A stretch of 64,000 nucleotides of DNA from Canibacter zhoujuaniae (lineage in GTDB: Bacteria; Actinomycetota; Actinomycetes; Actinomycetales; Microbacteriaceae): contig NZ_JAAIJZ010000004.1 of NCBI RefSeq assembly GCF_011752005.1, positions 8,335 to 72,334 of the forward strand, read 5' to 3'. Each line of letters opens with the position of its first letter. Positions within the stretch are counted from its first letter, which is position 1. A model generated the notes under the pieces. It was given only the letters and a program-made list of their open reading frames with translations. It was not told where the DNA came from and did no database searches. Positions 42,315 through 54,350 of the stretch are shown here, one piece after another. The position numbers and the translations under genes are program-made.

Positions 42315-43941
42315 GCATCTCAAACCTCCTTCTGAGCAGCCACAATCCGGATGTGCTCACCTGCATCGCGAACCTCTCGAACGATGAAGTGTTCACGCCT
42401 CCAGAGATGGCTGCAGCGATGCTTGACCTCGCCGCTGAGGCATGGGCGCGTGACCATGACGGGGAGAGTTTGTGGGCGAACCCGAACGTTCGCGTGTTGG
42501 ATCCGTTCGTGAAAACCGGGGTATTTCTACGGGAGGCGACCCGCCGTTTCAACGAAGGCCTCATTACCGTTATTCCTGATGCTCAGGAGCGGGTCAACCA
42601 CATCCTCACCAAGCAGATTTACGGGATTGCTATCACTGAGCTCACTGCCCTCATGTCCCGCCGCAGTGTGTACTGCTCGAAGTACGCTGACAGTGAGCAC
42701 TCCATCTGCACGGCCTTTGACACTCCAGAGGGTAATATCTGGTTTGAACGCACCGAGCACACCTGGGATGACAAAACCGGCACACGCGAAAGCCGTATTG
42801 ATCCACTCTCCGGCAAGGAAATCTTTATCCGCACTGGCCGGCGCTGCTCGTACTGTGGGGCCGGGGAAGAGGACTATGGGCGCGGCGAGGACCTCGAGAC
42901 CCACGCCTACGCCTTCATTCACACTGATGACATTAAGCAACGCATTAGCGAAATATTTGGAGACGACATGCACTTTGACCTTATCGTCGGCAACCCTCCC
43001 TACCAGCTCTCCGATGGAGGTTTTGGCAAATCGGCAGCCCCCATCTACCAGAACTTTGTTGAGCAAGCTAAGGCCCTCGATCCTAGGTATCTGACGATGA
43101 TCGTTCCCTCACGATGGTTCGCTGGAGGCAAGGGTCTAGATGAATTTCGCGCCGCAATGCTCAACGACCGACGGCTCCGCGCTCTGGTCGACTACCCCAA
43201 GCTTTACGAGGCCTTCCCTGGCGTGAAGATCCGGGGCGGAGTCTCTTACTTCCTGTGGTCACGTACTTATGATGGACCATGCAGTATCCAGACCATGTGG
43301 GATGGGAAACCCACAGGCCCAGCGGTGGAACGCTACTTGAACGAATTTGATGTTCTGGTTCGACGAAACGAAGCAGTGCCGATCCTGAAGAAGGTCCTGG
43401 CCCGGCGCGAGGAGTCGATAGAAGGCCAGATTTCATCGCGTAAGCCATTCGGATTCCGGACCTTCTTCCACGGGAAGGAATCACCACGATCCATGCAGGA
43501 CCCGATCAAGTTATTTGGCTCGCAGAAGATTTCGTGGATTGAACGTGACGAGATCCCGGCCCATCCAGAATGGATCGATGACTGGAAAGTGTTCATGACA
43601 GCAGTTCAGGGCACGAGCGCGGCGGTGGAGACAATGTTCCTGAGCCGCCCAATCATTGCTGAGCCCGGAACCGCATGTACTGAGACGTATATCATGGTAG
43701 GAAGCTTCGATTCGCGCGAGGAAGCAGAGTCACTTGCCAGCTACCTTCGAACTCGCTTCGTCCGCTTCCTTGTATCACTAAGGAAATCAACACAGCACGC
43801 CACCAGGAATGTTTATTCTTTTGTTCCCGCCCAGTCCTGGGACCGCGAATGGACGGATGAGGAATTGTATGCCAAATACGGGCTGACCGAGGAGGAGATC
43901 GCGTTCATTGAGTCGATAGTGCGCCCGATGGAGGATGACTG

Positions 43942-43942
<1 letters not shown>
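42311..43942 (+). CDS. Eco57I-like DNA methyltransferase domain protein (restriction cassette gene 2)
   Basis: A 543-residue protein. NDEVFTPPEMAAAMLDLA mirrors the N terminus of gene 1, and VRVLDPFVKTGVFLREA is a degenerate motif I (DPFVKTG rather than the D/EPxxGxG pattern). The catalytic motif FDLIVGNPPYQL has N228-P-P-Y231. Before it lies an insert with CSYC (Cys179, Cys182) and two His in THAYAFIH, zinc-ribbon-like. The C-terminal third (about 280-543) resembles a target-recognition region with SRWFAGGKGLDEF and KPFGFRT. It is probably the modification subunit that acts with gene 1 and the nuclease-helicase. Overlaps at both ends show one operon. Confidence 0.8.
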
Positions 43943-46521
<2,579 letters not shown>

Positions 46522-46533
46522 ACTGCCCTGACT

Positions 46534-46567
46534 GTCTCAGCCCGGCGCTCGAAATGGGCGCCGAGAC
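46534..46567 (+). terminator. Hairpin after the restriction cassette
   Basis: GTCTC...GAGAC with an inner CGGCGC/GCGCCG stem, 13 bp after the stop of gene 3. There is no T-run, so it may be a factor-dependent end or a convergent-gene hairpin. Confidence 0.45.
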
Positions 46568-46670
46568 TCGCTGTCTTCAATTATCGGCTCTCGCCACTCT
46601 CAGAAGAGCCAAGCGGGCCCGTGTTCCGACACGGGTTTTCGAGTTGTTATGAGGCAGTCGAGCAATGTAG

Positions 46671-47392
46671 CTAAGACCAGAGGTCAAGTTCACGCCAATT
46701 CTCAGGTGCCCCGAGGCGGTGGAAGGAGACGAGGTGGTTGTGAGGATAGCTTTCCAGAACACCTGCGAGGTCAGGTACGCCGTTTCCTGTTCCCAAAACA
46801 GCATGCAGATACTGTATAAGGCTGAGCTGGCCAAACACAAGATGTGAGACGTTCTCAACTGGCTTCATGCGAGGGTCATCGATCGTCTTTGGTTTAATGT
46901 CGAACACTCGCGTGAATAAGCGAGCATGATGAGCCGAATAATTTCGCAAGATATTGAGTGATTTCAGCCATGACTCCAATTGAGGCCCGCGCATATTGCA
47001 CTCGCGCGCTATCTGATTGCGAGCGGGGTTGGGAGCAAATCTGTACAGGTGGGAGAGCATTCCCCAATCCATGACTTCAACAGCCACCCAGATAGGAAGA
47101 TCTCCGTCATATTGGCTGCGGTGGTGCTTAACGAAGTCTTCCCGCGAGTTACGCAGCGCTTGATGATATTTCTTTATCCACTCGTTATGCTCAGTATCCT
47201 CCTTTTTTCGTTTTGAAGGATTGTTCGCGGTAGCGCTGAGCTTTGATGCATCGAGTGCCAGTAGCCCGATAGCCGATAGTAGTTGTGAGTGCGCAGGGCA
47301 TTGGCAGCATGAGCGAGATCGTCGATGCTCATTCCTCGTGACTGGAGGATGCTGACCTGTTCCTCATAGCTCTTGAACGGCTTTATCCCCAT
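46671..47392 (-). pseudogene. Abi_2 (AbiD/AbiF-like) abortive-infection gene, internally deleted and frameshifted
   Basis: The N-terminal part (47392 to about 47260) reads MGIKPFKSYEEQVSILQSRG and NYYRLSGYW, the classic Abi_2 start, then goes out of frame and stops at 47174. The second part continues in another frame from about 47261: LALDASKLSATANNPSKRKK, EHNEWIKKYHQALRNSREDF, then PIWVAVEVMDWGMLSHLY and the RNYSAHHARLF motif, to 46671. Roughly 80 residues of the family's middle region are missing at the GY/W junction, so this is a deletion plus frameshift rather than one sequencing error. Abi_2 proteins cause phage-triggered growth arrest; this copy is presumably inactive. Confidence 0.8.
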
Positions 47393-47415
47393 GCAACCTC
47401 GTGAAGATAGAAAGG

Positions 47416-47458
47416 GACCGGCCCTGGACTGCCACAGAGATGGGCAGCGGAACCGGTC
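47416..47458 (-). ncRNA. Structured leader of the Abi_2 gene, possible abiF-type RNA
   Basis: On the minus strand, 24 bp before the Abi_2 ATG: an outer stem GACCGG/CCGGTC and an inner stem CTGCC/GGCAG with a 9-nt loop, separated by small internal loops. Conserved non-coding RNAs are known upstream of abiF-type genes; whether this hairpin belongs to that family needs a covariance-model test. Confidence 0.4.
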
Positions 47459-47642
47459 ATGTTGACACCTATGCTAGCACACCGATGCTGAGCGCACACT
47501 AGATCACAATTGCGCCAAGGGTTTGACAATCTCGGCACATGATGACCAATTTTTAGCGCAGCCAGCCCCTAATTGAGTGTCACGGCGGCAACTACCGAGT
47601 GAAACACACTGCAGGAGAGCAGGAAGCCGTGCTTTTGAGACG

Positions 47643-49274
47643 CTAGCGGCGTTTCAGTAGCGCGTTAAAAACTCCGCGCACCACCTCGCGCACCACTGTT
47701 TGCCCGGTGCGGCTGCCCAGCACCTGCTCGAGTGTGCTTTTCTGGCTTCGTGCGGTGGTTCGGGTTGTTGTGCGGCTAGGGCGTGGCAGCGACTCTGGCG
47801 GGCCGTAGCTGCGTGCCTGATCCTCAACTGGAACTTCTGCGCTGTTAGTGCCGTTCGCGCTCTGATTCATACGGTTTGCAAGAATTTCGTAAGCGCTTTC
47901 CGGGTCAACCGGGGTGCCATATTTTGCGAGCAGCGGTGAAGCTGCAACAGCTGCCGCAATTGTTTCCGGTGCTGTCGGATCCATGCTGCCCTGCGGTGCC
48001 CGCATTCTGGTCCATGCGGTGGGTGTCGGCGCACCACTCTCGCTCAACACCGTAATAATAGCCTCGCCGGTGCCCAGTTGGGTAAGCACATTTTCAAGCT
48101 TGTAGCCGCTTTGCGGATAGGTTGCAGAGGCCGCTTTTAACGCTTTCGCATCATCAGGAGTGTGCGCGCGCAGCTGATGCTGGATCCGCGACCCGAGCTG
48201 CGCGAGCACATCATTTGGAATATCTTTCGGGCTTTGCGTGATGAAGAATACACCCACACCCTTTGAGCGAATCAGTCGCACAGTCTGCACAACCTGGTTC
48301 ACAAACTCCTTCGATGCGCCGTTAAACAGCAGATGCGCCTCATCGAAGAAAAACACGAGCTTTGGTTTTTCAAGATCACCAACCTCAGGCAGGGAGTTAA
48401 AGAGATCGGCGAGCAGCCACATCAGGAATGTCGAGAATAAACGCGGCTCATTGGCGACACCCGGCAGCTGCAGCAGCGACACAATGCCCCGGCCGTCGGA
48501 AGCAAGCCGCAGAAAATCGTTTGCGTCAATCTCTGGCTCACCGAAGAAAACATCGGCCCCTGAGGCAGCAAAGTTAGACAGCTCACGTAAGATAACACCC
48601 GCAGTTTGTTTCGAGACGCCGCCAAGAGAGGCGAGTTCTTCCTTGCCTGCCGGGCTTGTGAGGTGCATGAGCACGGCGCGGAGGTCTTTCAGATCGACAA
48701 GCGGCAGACCGTTGGCGTCGGCGTATTGAAAAACTAGTGACAGGCTCGATTCTTGCGTGTTGTTGAGCCCTAAAATCTTTGCAAACATCAGCGGGCCGAA
48801 ACTGGTGACCGTTGCGCGAATTGGCACACCCTGCCCGCGCCCACCGAGTGAGTAGAACTCAACAGGAGATGCGGCCGGCTGCCAGTTTTGACCGATTCCT
48901 GCGGTGCGGGCAAGCAGTTTTTCGCTCGCCGTGCCAGGCGATGCAACACCAGACAGGTCACCCTTCATATCGGCGGCAAAAACCGGCACACCGTTGGCGC
49001 TCAGCTGTTCAAGCAAAATCTGCAGGCTCTTGGTTTTCCCCGTGCCGGTCGCACCCGCAATAAGCCCGTGCCTGTTCAACTGTGAAATTGGAATGCGGAT
49101 CTGCACCTCAGGCAGCGCCTCCCCATTCACCAGTGCGCCAAGCTCAAGCGCGACCCCCTCAGAGCGGTAACCAGCCTGCACCGCAGCAACCTGCGCGGGG
49201 TTTAAAGGCCCCAAACCCGTGCCGGCAGGTGGGGTAGCGTGCGGTGTCGCTGAGTCATCTTGTGGGGTAACCAT
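47643..49274 (-). CDS. HerA-like ATPase, DUF853 family
   Basis: A 543-residue ATPase of the HerA/FtsK superfamily, the DUF853 (YjgR-like) type. Walker A is GATGTGKTKSLQILLEQL at about 76-93, with VFAADMKGDLSG after it. Walker B is KLVFFFDEAHLLFNGA and the sensor region GVGVFFITQSPKDIPNDVL. The C-terminal tail has a disordered Arg/Thr-rich part and ends SRTGQTVVREVVRGVFNALLKRR. The frame extends to 49454, but the ATG at 49274 gives the normal N terminus. Divergent from the exonuclease gene. Function in DNA processing is inferred from superfamily. Confidence 0.88.
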   Translation of the reverse strand: MVTPQDDSATPHATPPAGTGLGPLNPAQVAAVQAGYRSEGVALELGALVNGEALPEVQIRIPISQLNRHGLIAGATGTGKTKSLQILLEQLSANGVPVFAADMKGDLSGVASPGTASEKLLARTAGIGQNWQPAASPVEFYSLGGRGQGVPIRATVTSFGPLMFAKILGLNNTQESSLSLVFQYADANGLPLVDLKDLRAVLMHLTSPAGKEELASLGGVSKQTAGVILRELSNFAASGADVFFGEPEIDANDFLRLASDGRGIVSLLQLPGVANEPRLFSTFLMWLLADLFNSLPEVGDLEKPKLVFFFDEAHLLFNGASKEFVNQVVQTVRLIRSKGVGVFFITQSPKDIPNDVLAQLGSRIQHQLRAHTPDDAKALKAASATYPQSGYKLENVLTQLGTGEAIITVLSESGAPTPTAWTRMRAPQGSMDPTAPETIAAAVAASPLLAKYGTPVDPESAYEILANRMNQSANGTNSAEVPVEDQARSYGPPESLPRPSRTTTRTTARSQKSTLEQVLGSRTGQTVVREVVRGVFNALLKRR

Positions 49275-49326
49275 AGTGACAGAATACCGCCCGCGCCCTC
49301 CAACACCGCAGACTAAACTAGTAGCC

Positions 49327-50175
49327 ATGCCAACAAACTTCCGTTTAGCGTCTGTCAACGTCAATGGGGTGCGTGCCGCATACCGGAAAGGTATGGCAGA
49401 GTGGCTCGCAAACAGCGGTGCAGATGTGGTTGCGCTGCAAGAGGTGCGCGCCACAACCGAACAGTTGACTGAATTAATTGACGACAGCTGGCATATTGAA
49501 CACGATGCGGCTGCGGCGAAGGGGCGCGCGGGTGTTGCGCTTATCAGCCGGGTTGCGCCCGATGCTGTGCGACGCGGGGTGGGGGGCGCTGCGGCGCACT
49601 CTGACGGTCGCTGGCTGGAGGCAGACTATACGATCGACGGTGAGCAGGTTACAGTCGTGAGCGTCTACATGCACTCAGGCGAGGTTGGCACAGAGCGGCA
49701 AGAGCAGAAGTGGGCGATGCTTGACGCAATGAGCGCGCGCCTAGCCGAGCTCACCCAAGAGCGCGACCGTGTTGCTGTTGTGGGAGACCTCAACGTCGGC
49801 CACCGCGAGCTCGATATTAAGAACTGGAAGGGCAACAGAAAAAAGGCGGGCTTCCTGCTTGAAGAGCGCGCCTACTTCGACGCATTCTTTACACCGGCAG
49901 GTGAAAAAGCCCAAACAGTGGACGGATCGGAGCGCGCAGGCCTCGGCTATATCGACGTTGGCCGCACATTTGCTGGTGAGGTTGAGGGGCCATACACTTG
50001 GTGGTCAAATCGCGGTCAGGCGTTTGACAACGACACCGGATGGCGCATCGACTATCACGTTGTCACTCCGGCGCTGGCATCAGCTGTCACCAACTATCGG
50101 GTTGATCGGTATCCGAGCTACGATGCGCGCTGGAGCGATCATGCGCCGGTTGTCGCCGACTACCGGCTGGCATAG
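49327..50175 (+). CDS. Exodeoxyribonuclease III family protein (copy 1)
   Basis: An AP endonuclease/3'-exonuclease of the EEP superfamily, 282 residues. LASVNVNGVRAAYRKG at the start, ADVVALQEVRATTEQL with the metal-binding Glu, VVGDLNVGHRELDIKNWKG with Asp/Asn, and the terminal WSDHAPVVADY with the catalytic Asp-His. The ATG at 49327 matches the family; the frame is open further upstream through the divergent promoter. A second family member lies at 62.1 kb. Confidence 0.93.
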   Translation: MPTNFRLASVNVNGVRAAYRKGMAEWLANSGADVVALQEVRATTEQLTELIDDSWHIEHDAAAAKGRAGVALISRVAPDAVRRGVGGAAAHSDGRWLEADYTIDGEQVTVVSVYMHSGEVGTERQEQKWAMLDAMSARLAELTQERDRVAVVGDLNVGHRELDIKNWKGNRKKAGFLLEERAYFDAFFTPAGEKAQTVDGSERAGLGYIDVGRTFAGEVEGPYTWWSNRGQAFDNDTGWRIDYHVVTPALASAVTNYRVDRYPSYDARWSDHAPVVADYRLA

Positions 50176-50221
50176 GGTAGCCGACCGATCCTCAAGCAAG
50201 TTTTCAGACGAAAGTAAAAAG

Positions 50222-51217
50222 ATGAATAAACCAGTGATTTTTTCGGGTATGCAGCCGTCTGCTGATTCGCTGCATCTTGGTAACTATGTGGGTGCGCTAA
50301 CCCAGTGGGTTGAGCTGCAAGACAGCTTTGACGCGTATTTCTGTGTTGTAAACATGCATGCGATTACCGTTCCGCAGGATCCACAGGAGCTGCGCGAGCG
50401 CACCCGTCGCACGGCAGCACAGTACATTGCTGCCGGCATAGACCCCGCAAAATCGACGCTGTATGTGCAGAGCGACGTGCCAGCGCACGCAGAACTCGCG
50501 TGGGCGTTTAACACGATCACCGGTTTTGGTGAGGCCGGGCGCATGACTCAGTTTAAAGATAAGTCGCAGCGTTACGGCTCTGATTCAACCACGGTGGGGC
50601 TTTTCACATACCCGATTCTGATGGCGGCCGATATTCTGCTCTATAACGCAGACATTGTGCCCGTTGGTGAAGATCAACGCCAGCATGTTGAGCTGACCCG
50701 CGATATCGCGCAGCGTTTTAATCAGCGTTTTGGCGACACTTTTGTTATTCCGGAAGCGCAAATTCAGCAGGGCACAGCAAAGATTTTTGACCTGCAGAAT
50801 CCGACAGCGAAAATGTCGAAATCAGCTGAGAGTGATGCGGGTTTGATTAACGTGCTTGATGATCCCGCAAAAACTCGAAAAAAGATTATGCGCGCGGTCA
50901 CCGACACCGATGGCGAGATTCGCTTTGACCGCGAAAACAAGCCGGGAGTTTCAAACCTGCTCACGATTTTTGCGGTGCTGGCTGGGCGCTCAATCGAGAG
51001 TATCGAAGCAGAGTATGCTGGCCGCGGCTACGGTGATTTGAAGAAGGGCCTCGCTGAGGTTGTTGAAGCAACCTTCTCGCCGATTCGTGAGCGCACCAAC
51101 GAACTGTTGAGTGACCGGGCAGAGCTTGACCGTTTGCTCGCAGGCGCAGCAGAGCGCGCTAATGCGGTTGCAAACGCAACTCTGGATCGTGTCTACAAGG
51201 CGATGGGCCTGCGCTAA
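50222..51217 (+). CDS. trpS: Tryptophan--tRNA ligase
   Basis: A class I aminoacyl-tRNA synthetase of 331 residues charging tRNA-Trp. FSGMQPSADSLHLGNYVGAL carries the HIGH-equivalent motif (about 8-27), GEDQRQHVELTRDIAQRFN binds substrate, and AKMSKSAESDAG is the KMSKS loop near 197. The ATG at 50222, 46 bp after the exonuclease stop, is preceded by AAGTAAAAAG, a poor ribosome-binding site; the two genes may still share a transcript. Confidence 0.95.
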   Translation: MNKPVIFSGMQPSADSLHLGNYVGALTQWVELQDSFDAYFCVVNMHAITVPQDPQELRERTRRTAAQYIAAGIDPAKSTLYVQSDVPAHAELAWAFNTITGFGEAGRMTQFKDKSQRYGSDSTTVGLFTYPILMAADILLYNADIVPVGEDQRQHVELTRDIAQRFNQRFGDTFVIPEAQIQQGTAKIFDLQNPTAKMSKSAESDAGLINVLDDPAKTRKKIMRAVTDTDGEIRFDRENKPGVSNLLTIFAVLAGRSIESIEAEYAGRGYGDLKKGLAEVVEATFSPIRERTNELLSDRAELDRLLAGAAERANAVANATLDRVYKAMGLR

Positions 51218-51314
51218 AACCCACCTAAACCGCACACAAATTTGGGTAGTATGCGTGCGGTTACCGGTAAAAGAAGCGCGTTAGCCAATTTAAATAAAGG
51301 GAGATACGACTGCG

Positions 51315-52427
51315 GTGTTGAACGGTCAGCTGCTAGAGGAGGCGATGCAGCGCGCCTGCGTTATCGCGCGTCGCGGCCCCGCTGACACCCCCAACCCGCA
51401 GGTCGGATGCGTGTTAGTTGATGCTGCGGGCCGCATCGTTGCTGAGGGCTGGCATTTGGGCTCCGGCACCCCGCACGCTGAAATTGCGGCGCTTGCGACA
51501 GCTCGGGCGCGCGGCGTCACAGATTTTAGCGAGCTCACCGCCGTGGTCACACTAGAACCCTGCAACCACACCGGCCGCACAGGCCCCTGCGTTGCAGCGT
51601 TAAAAGCGGTGCGGATCGGCGCGGTAGCGTTCGGTTCAACCGACCCCGGCGCGCTATCCGGCGGCGGAGCGGGTGCGCTTGCGGCAGCCGGGATACCCGT
51701 TAAGGCCGGAGTCGGGAAACTCAGCACAGATGTTTTGCGCAGTGACTGGCTGCGTCGTGTGGGAGGCGGCAGTAAGACGGGCAACCTGGGCGGTGCGGCA
51801 GGCGCAGATGCACTATCTCGCCCGTACACTATTGCAAAATGGGCGCAGACTGTAGACGGGCGTGCGGCCGCAAGCGACGGCAGCAGTCAGTGGATAACCG
51901 GCGCCGCAGCCCGCGCCGATGTGCATTTACGCCGCGCGGCAGCTGACGCTATCGCAGTGGGCACCGGCACCGTGCTCGCAGACGACCCGAGCTTGACAGC
52001 GCGTGGAGTTAACGGTGAGCTGCTTGTGCCGGCCAGGGAGCAGCCGCGACCCGTGATCTTTGGCAAACGCGAGATTCCCGCCGCGGCGCGGGTAAACAGT
52101 CACCCGGCTGGCGCGCCGATCCGCAAGCATGGCACAGATTTGCTGAAAGACCTCAATGAGCTTAAGGCGCAGGGGATAAACACTCTGTTTGTTGAGGGTG
52201 GGCCGACTCTGATTAGTGCGCTACTCGCGCTAAACCTTGTTGATGAGTGCCTGATCTATATTGCGCCCGCGCTGCTCGGCGGCAAGCGCCACGCAATTGG
52301 TGATATTGGTGTGGAATCAATTGCGGAAATTAAACGTTTTAGTGCGGTGGAGACGCGCCAGCTCGGCGACGACCTGCTGGTGCGCTTGGTTATGAAGGAG
52401 GCACTTGGTGTTTACGGGGCTGATTGA
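51315..52427 (+). CDS. ribD: Bifunctional riboflavin biosynthesis deaminase/reductase RibD
   Basis: Converts the GTP cyclohydrolase II product in two steps of riboflavin synthesis; 370 residues. The N-terminal deaminase has zinc ligands in GTPHAEIAAL and TLEPCNHTGRTGPC. The C-terminal reductase spans about 175-365, with AKWAQTVDGRAA, AVGTGTVLADDPSLTAR and FVEGGPTLISALL. The start is GTG at 51315. No FMN riboswitch was recognised in the 97 bp upstream. It overlaps ribE by 20 bp. Confidence 0.94.
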   Translation: MLNGQLLEEAMQRACVIARRGPADTPNPQVGCVLVDAAGRIVAEGWHLGSGTPHAEIAALATARARGVTDFSELTAVVTLEPCNHTGRTGPCVAALKAVRIGAVAFGSTDPGALSGGGAGALAAAGIPVKAGVGKLSTDVLRSDWLRRVGGGSKTGNLGGAAGADALSRPYTIAKWAQTVDGRAAASDGSSQWITGAAARADVHLRRAAADAIAVGTGTVLADDPSLTARGVNGELLVPAREQPRPVIFGKREIPAAARVNSHPAGAPIRKHGTDLLKDLNELKAQGINTLFVEGGPTLISALLALNLVDECLIYIAPALLGGKRHAIGDIGVESIAEIKRFSAVETRQLGDDLLVRLVMKEALGVYGAD

Positions 52428-53088
52428 AGCTACCGGTGAGATTGTGGCGATTGAAGCAGCTGGTGACGGTGTTCGCCTGACGGTGCGTGGTGCGGAAGTG
52501 CTCACCGATGTGCAGCACGGTGACTCTATTGCTGTTTCGGGTGTCTGCCTCACCGCGGTGGAGTTTAATAAAGAGCAGTTCACTGCCGATGTGATGGAGC
52601 AGACCCTGCGTCTTTCAACACTCGGGCGTGCGCAGATTGGTAGGCGCGTGAATTTAGAGCGTGCTGCGAAGGTGGGCGCCCGCTTGGGTGGTCACATTGT
52701 GCAGGGGCATATTGACGGCATCGCCGAAGTGCTTAAGGTGCGCCCGGGCGACAAGTGGCGGGTGCTGCGTTTTTCACTGGCAGCAGAGCACGCGCCGCTC
52801 GTTGTTGATAAAGGCTCAATCACTGTTGACGGGGTTTCGCTCACTGTTTCTAAGGTGTCTGATGCTGCGACGGCGGCCGACCAGCAGTGGTTTGAGGTGT
52901 CGCTAATTCCGGAAACACTCAGCGCAACCACCCTCGGAGAGCGTAAAGTGGGAGACGTTGTAAATATCGAAACAGATATTCTTGCGCGTCATGTTGCGCG
53001 TTTGACAGCTTTCGGATCGCGCGTAACAGGCGGTGCTAGGCTGCACGACGCCGCGCAAACTACTGAAATCCAGGATGGAGCAGAATAA
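52408..53088 (+). CDS. ribE: Riboflavin synthase (alpha chain)
   Basis: Dismutates two lumazines to give riboflavin; 226 residues in two lumazine-binding repeats. Repeat 1 begins (M)FTGLIEATGEIVAIE and contains GDSIAVSGVCLTAV; repeat 2 begins GGHIVQGHIDGIAEV and contains GSITVDGVSLTVSKV. The GTG at 52408 lies inside ribD with AAGGAGG 6 bases upstream. The last residues (THGGARLHDAAQTTEIQDG-like) are a short extension. ribBA starts 3 bp later. Confidence 0.95.
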   Translation: MFTGLIEATGEIVAIEAAGDGVRLTVRGAEVLTDVQHGDSIAVSGVCLTAVEFNKEQFTADVMEQTLRLSTLGRAQIGRRVNLERAAKVGARLGGHIVQGHIDGIAEVLKVRPGDKWRVLRFSLAAEHAPLVVDKGSITVDGVSLTVSKVSDAATAADQQWFEVSLIPETLSATTLGERKVGDVVNIETDILARHVARLTAFGSRVTGGARLHDAAQTTEIQDGAE

Positions 53089-53090
53089 CC

Positions 53091-54350
53091 ATGCCAATCG
53101 CTGAGATCCCTGAGGTGCTTGAGGCGTTGCGAGCCGGCAAACCGGTCATCGTTGCAGATGATGAGGATCGAGAAAATGAGGGCGACGTTATTCTCTCGGC
53201 AGAGCTAGCCACGCAAGAATGGGTGGCTTGGACGGTGAAGCATTCGTCCGGTTTATTATGCGCCCCAATGACCAACGAAATAGCTGATCAGCTTGATTTA
53301 CCGATGATGGTGGAGCGCAATGAAGATGCGCGTTCAACCGCCTACACTGTGACGGTTGACGCAGCAGAGGGCGTGACCACCGGTATTAGCGCAAAAGACC
53401 GGATGACGACGCTGCGGGTTTTGGCAAACCCTGAGGCGAAAACAAGCGATGTGAATCGCCCGGGGCACATTCTTCCGTTGCGTGCGGTTGACGGCGGCGT
53501 GCGTGAGCGCGCAGGGCACACTGAAGCATCGGTTGAGCTGATGCGTTTGGCTGGGCTTCGGCCGGTAGCGGCAATTGCAGAAATTGTTGCCGATGATGGT
53601 GAGATGATGCGTCTGCCAGAGCTTCTAGAGCTTGGTGAGCGTGAGGGCGTGCTTGTCACAACAATTGAACGCTTGATTGCATTCCTTACCGAGAATGGTG
53701 CTTTGACCGGGGAAAATACTGTTAAAACTCGCACACGGCGGGTTAGTTTAAAGGCCGATACACTCGTGCCAACAAAATACGGTGACCTCAGAATGCTTGC
53801 ATTCCGTGATCGGCATTTAGGGGTCGATCACATCGCTGTAGTAGGGCTAGATGCCGACGGCAACCGCCCGGGTTTGGGTGCCACAGTGCGCGTGCACTCG
53901 GAGTGTTTGACCGGCGAAGCATTAGGGTCTTTGAAGTGCGAGTGCGGCCCGCAGCTTGACGCGGCTCTGCAGCACATCGCGGCAGAGGGCGGTGTTGTGC
54001 TCTACATGCGAGGGCAGGAGGGGCGCGGTATTGGGCTCGCTAACAAGATGCGCGCATACGCGCTGCAGGAAGAGGGCTTTGACACAGTAGACGCCAATCT
54101 ACAGCTCGGCCTGCCGGCAGATAACCGCGATTACGCGCCAGCCGCACATATTCTGCACGAGCTCGGCGTCAATAATGTGCGACTGCTCACCAACAACACA
54201 GACAAGATAGCGCAGCTTGCAGCACACGGAATCACCGTCGCTGAGCGGGTGCCGTTGATTGTGGCTGTGGGTGATGAAAACCGAGAGTATATGGCTGTTA
54301 AACGTGACCGGATGCAGCACACTCTGCCTCAAGATTTAGGAGAAAACTAA
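53091..54350 (+). CDS. ribBA: Bifunctional DHBP synthase/GTP cyclohydrolase II
   Basis: Two entry enzymes of riboflavin synthesis in one 419-residue protein. The N-terminal dihydroxybutanone-phosphate synthase domain has VADDEDRENEGDVI and GVTTGISAKDRMTTL. The C-terminal GTP cyclohydrolase II (about 215-415) has VRVHSECLTGEALGSLKCECGPQL with zinc cysteines and MRGQEGRGIGLANKMRAYALQ. ribH overlaps its stop (TAATG). All catalytic blocks look intact. Confidence 0.96.
   Translation: MPIAEIPEVLEALRAGKPVIVADDEDRENEGDVILSAELATQEWVAWTVKHSSGLLCAPMTNEIADQLDLPMMVERNEDARSTAYTVTVDAAEGVTTGISAKDRMTTLRVLANPEAKTSDVNRPGHILPLRAVDGGVRERAGHTEASVELMRLAGLRPVAAIAEIVADDGEMMRLPELLELGEREGVLVTTIERLIAFLTENGALTGENTVKTRTRRVSLKADTLVPTKYGDLRMLAFRDRHLGVDHIAVVGLDADGNRPGLGATVRVHSECLTGEALGSLKCECGPQLDAALQHIAAEGGVVLYMRGQEGRGIGLANKMRAYALQEEGFDTVDANLQLGLPADNRDYAPAAHILHELGVNNVRLLTNNTDKIAQLAAHGITVAERVPLIVAVGDENREYMAVKRDRMQHTLPQDLGEN

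Noticed and set aside
47393..47642. A repeated tRNA-Thr 3' end as the right attachment site of the island
   Set aside because: I compared this gap with the last 30 bases of the tRNA and saw no match, so element boundaries are not claimed.
51218..51314. FMN riboswitch before the riboflavin operon
   Set aside because: The 97-bp gap lacks the conserved RFN blocks and is too short for the full element.
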